DNA of 51,897 bases from Acidovorax sp. Its GTDB lineage: Bacteria > Pseudomonadota > Gammaproteobacteria > Burkholderiales > Burkholderiaceae_C. The notes under the pieces are model-generated. The model worked only from the letters and a program-made list of their open reading frames with translations, ran no database searches and had not been told where the DNA came from. The stretch covers positions 1 to 51,897 of the forward strand of contig NZ_JADHVT010000018.1 of NCBI RefSeq assembly GCF_016783915.1, given 5' to 3'. Positions 49,576 through 51,897 of this stretch are shown here, in pieces; within the stretch, counting starts at the first letter, position 1, and each line of letters starts with the position of its first letter. The translations under genes and the position numbers were made by a program.

Positions 49576-51897
49576 TCAGTGCGCCTTATCCCAGTTCAAC
49601 CCTACACCGACCTCCGCCAACAGCGGCACCTTCAGCGCAGCCACTTCCGCCATCAAGCGCGGGATGTGAGTCTTGAGCCAGTCCACCTCGCTCTCGGGTA
49701 GCTCGAACACCAGTTCGTCGTGCACCTGCATGATCATCTTGATGTCCGGCTTGTGGGCGTCCAGCTCTTTTTGCACCGCCACCATGGCCAGCTTGATGAG
49801 GTCTGCCGCCGTGCCCTGCATGGGCGCGTTGATGGCAGCGCGCTCGGCGCCGGCGCGGCGGGGGCCGTTGGGGGAGTTGATTTCGGGCAGGTACAGGCGT
49901 CGGCCGAACACAGTCTCCACATAGCCCATGGATTTGGCTGAAGCCTTGGTCTCGTCCATGTAGTGCTTCACGCCGGGGTAGCGCTGAAAGTATTTGTCGA
50001 TGTAGGCGGCTGCGGCCTTGGTCTCGATGCCTAAATTCTTGGCCAGGCCAAAGCTGCTCATGCCGTAGATGAGGCCAAAGTTGATGACCTTGGCATAGCG
50101 GCGTTGCTCGCTGGTGACCTGATCCACCTCCACCCCAAACACTTCGGCAGCGGTAGCGCGGTGCACGTCCAGCCCTGCGTGGAAGGCGTGCAGCAGCGAG
50201 TGGTCGCCACTCAGGTGGGCCATGATGCGCAGCTCGATCTGCGAGTAGTCGGCACTCGCAATCACCCGGCCTGCGGGGGCCACAAAGGCTTCGCGCACGC
50301 GGCGGCCTTCGGGGGTGCGGATGGGGATGTTCTGCAGGTTGGGGTCGTTGCTGGACAAGCGGCCCGTGACGGCCACAGCCTGCGCGTAGTGCGTGTGCAC
50401 GCGGCCGGTGCGTGGCAGGGCCAGTTGCGCCAGCTTGTCGGTGTAGGTGCCTTTGAGCTTGACGAGGCCCCGGTGCTCCAGCAGCTTGGCAGGCAGGGGG
50501 TAGTCCTCGGCCAGCTTTTCCAGCACTTCTTCGTCGGTGCTGCGGGCACCGGTGGCGGTCTTCTTCACCACGGGCATGCCCAGCTTGTCGAAGAAGATTT
50601 CGCCCAGTTGCTTGGGGCTGCTCAGGTTGAAGGGCTGGCCCGCAATCTCATACGCCTCGGTTTCGAGCTGCAAGATGCGCTGGCCCAGCTCGTGGCTTTG
50701 GGCGGCCAGGGTGGGCGCGTCGATCAGCACGCCGTTGCGTTCGATGCGGTACAGGGCCTCGCTGCTCGCAATCTCCAGCTCGTAGATGAAGCGCAGCTTG
50801 TCATCCGCCTGCAGCAGCGGCCACAGGGCGTTGTGCACGTCCAGGGTCTGGTCGGAGTCTTCGCACGAGTAGGCGGCGGCCTTGTCCACCGGCACCTGGG
50901 CAAACGGGATCTGGTGCGCGCCTTTGCCGCACAGGTCTTCGTAGGTGATGCCTTTGCGGCCCGTGTGGCGCTCGGCCAGGCTGGTCAGGTTGTGGGGCTT
51001 GTGCACTTCCAGCACGTAGCTTTGCAGCATGGTGTCGTGCGCGTAGCCCTGCACCTCGATGCCGTGGTTGGCAAACACATGGCGGTCGTACTTGATGTGC
51101 TGACCCAGCTTATGGTGCTTGGGGTTTTCCAACCAGGGCTTGAGGCGGGCGAGCACATCATCCAGCGGCAGTTGCGCGGGCGCGTCGGGGCCTTCGTGGC
51201 GCAGGGGGATGTAGGCGGCCTCGCCGGGCTGTACGCTGAAAGAGATGCCGACGATTTGCGCACGCATTTCGTCGAGGGAGTCGGTCTCGGTGTCGATGGC
51301 CGCGAGTGGGGCTTTGTGCAGGCGCTCCAGCCACTGGTCAAAGTCCGCCCAGTTCAGGATGGTGTCGTACACCACGGTGCGGTGCTGGGCTTCTTCGGCC
51401 ACGGTGCTGGCGGAGTGGTCGGCAAACAGATCGCCGCTCTGGCCGGGCATGGCGACGGTGGGGGCTGTAGCCGCTGGGGCGGCTGCACCCTTGATGGCAG
51501 CGGCCAGGCCCTTGAAGCCGTATTGTTCGTAAAACGGCAGCAGGCCGGCGTTGTCTGGCGCGTCGAGCGTGATGTCATCAAACCCAGGCAGGCCGGGGAT
51601 GTAGTCGGCCAGCGCGCAGTCGGTCTTCATGGTGACGAGCTGGCGGCTCAACGCCAGTTGGCCGCTGGCAATCGCCTCGCGCAGGTTGTTGCCTGCCACG
51701 CCCTTGATGGCGTGGGCATTGGCAATCAGGTTGTCGAGCGAGCCGTATTCTTCCAGCCACTTGGCAGCCGTCTTGGGCCCTACCTTGGTCACGCCGGGCA
51801 CGTTGTCCACGGTGTCGCCCACCAGGGCCTGGTAGTCCACCATCAGCGTGGGTGGCACGCCAAACTCTGCCGTCACGCCCGCCACATCGCGGCGCTT
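49576..51897 (-). CDS. polA: DNA polymerase I, N-terminus missing at window edge
   Basis: The frame is open to the right edge, giving 773 residues of an expected 920-950. The fragment begins in the 5'-nuclease domain (VDYQALVGDTVDNVPGVTKVGPKTAAKWL, the helix-hairpin-helix). Next comes the 3'-5' exonuclease domain with DTETDSLD, LGQHIKYDRHV and YSCEDSDQTLDVH, whose acidic residues appear intact, so proofreading is likely functional. The polymerase domain has SADYSQIELRIMAHLSGD (motif A), RRYAKVINFGLIYGMSSFGLA (motif B / O-helix) and MQVHDELVFE (motif C). It fills gaps in repair and replaces Okazaki primers in the cytoplasm. Confidence 0.97.
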   Translation of the reverse strand, partial: KRRDVAGVTAEFGVPPTLMVDYQALVGDTVDNVPGVTKVGPKTAAKWLEEYGSLDNLIANAHAIKGVAGNNLREAIASGQLALSRQLVTMKTDCALADYIPGLPGFDDITLDAPDNAGLLPFYEQYGFKGLAAAIKGAAAPAATAPTVAMPGQSGDLFADHSASTVAEEAQHRTVVYDTILNWADFDQWLERLHKAPLAAIDTETDSLDEMRAQIVGISFSVQPGEAAYIPLRHEGPDAPAQLPLDDVLARLKPWLENPKHHKLGQHIKYDRHVFANHGIEVQGYAHDTMLQSYVLEVHKPHNLTSLAERHTGRKGITYEDLCGKGAHQIPFAQVPVDKAAAYSCEDSDQTLDVHNALWPLLQADDKLRFIYELEIASSEALYRIERNGVLIDAPTLAAQSHELGQRILQLETEAYEIAGQPFNLSSPKQLGEIFFDKLGMPVVKKTATGARSTDEEVLEKLAEDYPLPAKLLEHRGLVKLKGTYTDKLAQLALPRTGRVHTHYAQAVAVTGRLSSNDPNLQNIPIRTPEGRRVREAFVAPAGRVIASADYSQIELRIMAHLSGDHSLLHAFHAGLDVHRATAAEVFGVEVDQVTSEQRRYAKVINFGLIYGMSSFGLAKNLGIETKAAAAYIDKYFQRYPGVKHYMDETKASAKSMGYVETVFGRRLYLPEINSPNGPRRAGAERAAINAPMQGTAADLIKLAMVAVQKELDAHKPDIKMIMQVHDELVFELPESEVDWLKTHIPRLMAEVAALKVPLLAEVGVGLNWDKAH

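Overview
The window is about 52 kb of GC-rich DNA with tightly packed genes. Protein content and style (Bug/TctC solute receptors, argH divergent from an AlgZ/AlgR-type pair, YghU, ZIP, DUF3034, several GGDEF proteins) point to a betaproteobacterium of the Comamonadaceae, probably Acidovorax or a close relative. That placement rests on gene recognition, not on rRNA. No rRNA, tRNA, CRISPR array, phage or intact insertion sequence was seen.

Layout. 1-0.7 kb: 3' end of an ABC solute-binding protein. 0.9-1.9 kb: membrane-anchored di-heme cytochrome c. 2.0-10.5 kb, minus strand: an ECF sigma factor and its RskA-type anti-sigma factor, followed by DUF4331 protein, small lipoprotein, secreted TPR protein and a HupE/UreJ-like membrane protein, then DUF3034 protein, a secreted truncated hemoglobin and a secreted cupredoxin. 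This is the most system-like block in the window: an envelope and redox regulon with no assigned function. 10.7-12.3 kb: monoheme cytochrome c and a convergent lactate dehydrogenase. 12.5-14.8 kb: PAS-PAS-GGDEF sensor. 14.9-24.6 kb, minus strand: alpha-2-macroglobulin, small membrane protein, a protein made of two methylglyoxal-synthase-like domains, and penicillin-binding protein 1C. 24.8-27.6 kb: large catalase plus ferritin-like protein. 27.7-29.2 kb: CHASE-GGDEF protein. 29.4-33.9 kb: Bug receptor and argH, divergent from an AlgZ/AlgR-type LytS/LytTR pair. 34-35.9 kb: orphan two-domain ArsA. 36-39.1 kb: Bug receptor and adenosine deaminase-like enzyme, divergent from a LysR regulator. 39.2-46.4 kb: ZIP transporter, dienelactone hydrolase, four-PAS GGDEF protein, SDR protein, GST and YghU. 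46.8-49.3 kb: AraC regulator and Tat-exported serine hydrolase in DNA that looks compositionally foreign. 49.6 kb to the end: polA, cut by the window edge.

The structure that gene calling does not explain is a family of about eight short, two-hairpin palindromic elements spread through the window. Some are intergenic. Others are read in frame: one supplies most of the cupredoxin signal peptide, one the start of the ZIP transporter, one the stop of ArsA, and two lie inside pbpC and the alpha-2-macroglobulin gene. This resembles protein-coding palindromic elements such as those of Rickettsia. Other points of note are an exact 5 x 8-bp G-quadruplex-type repeat abutting the macroglobulin stop codon, the tandem methylglyoxal-synthase-like fusion in a cell-envelope operon, and three diguanylate cyclases with no EAL or HD-GYP partner nearby.
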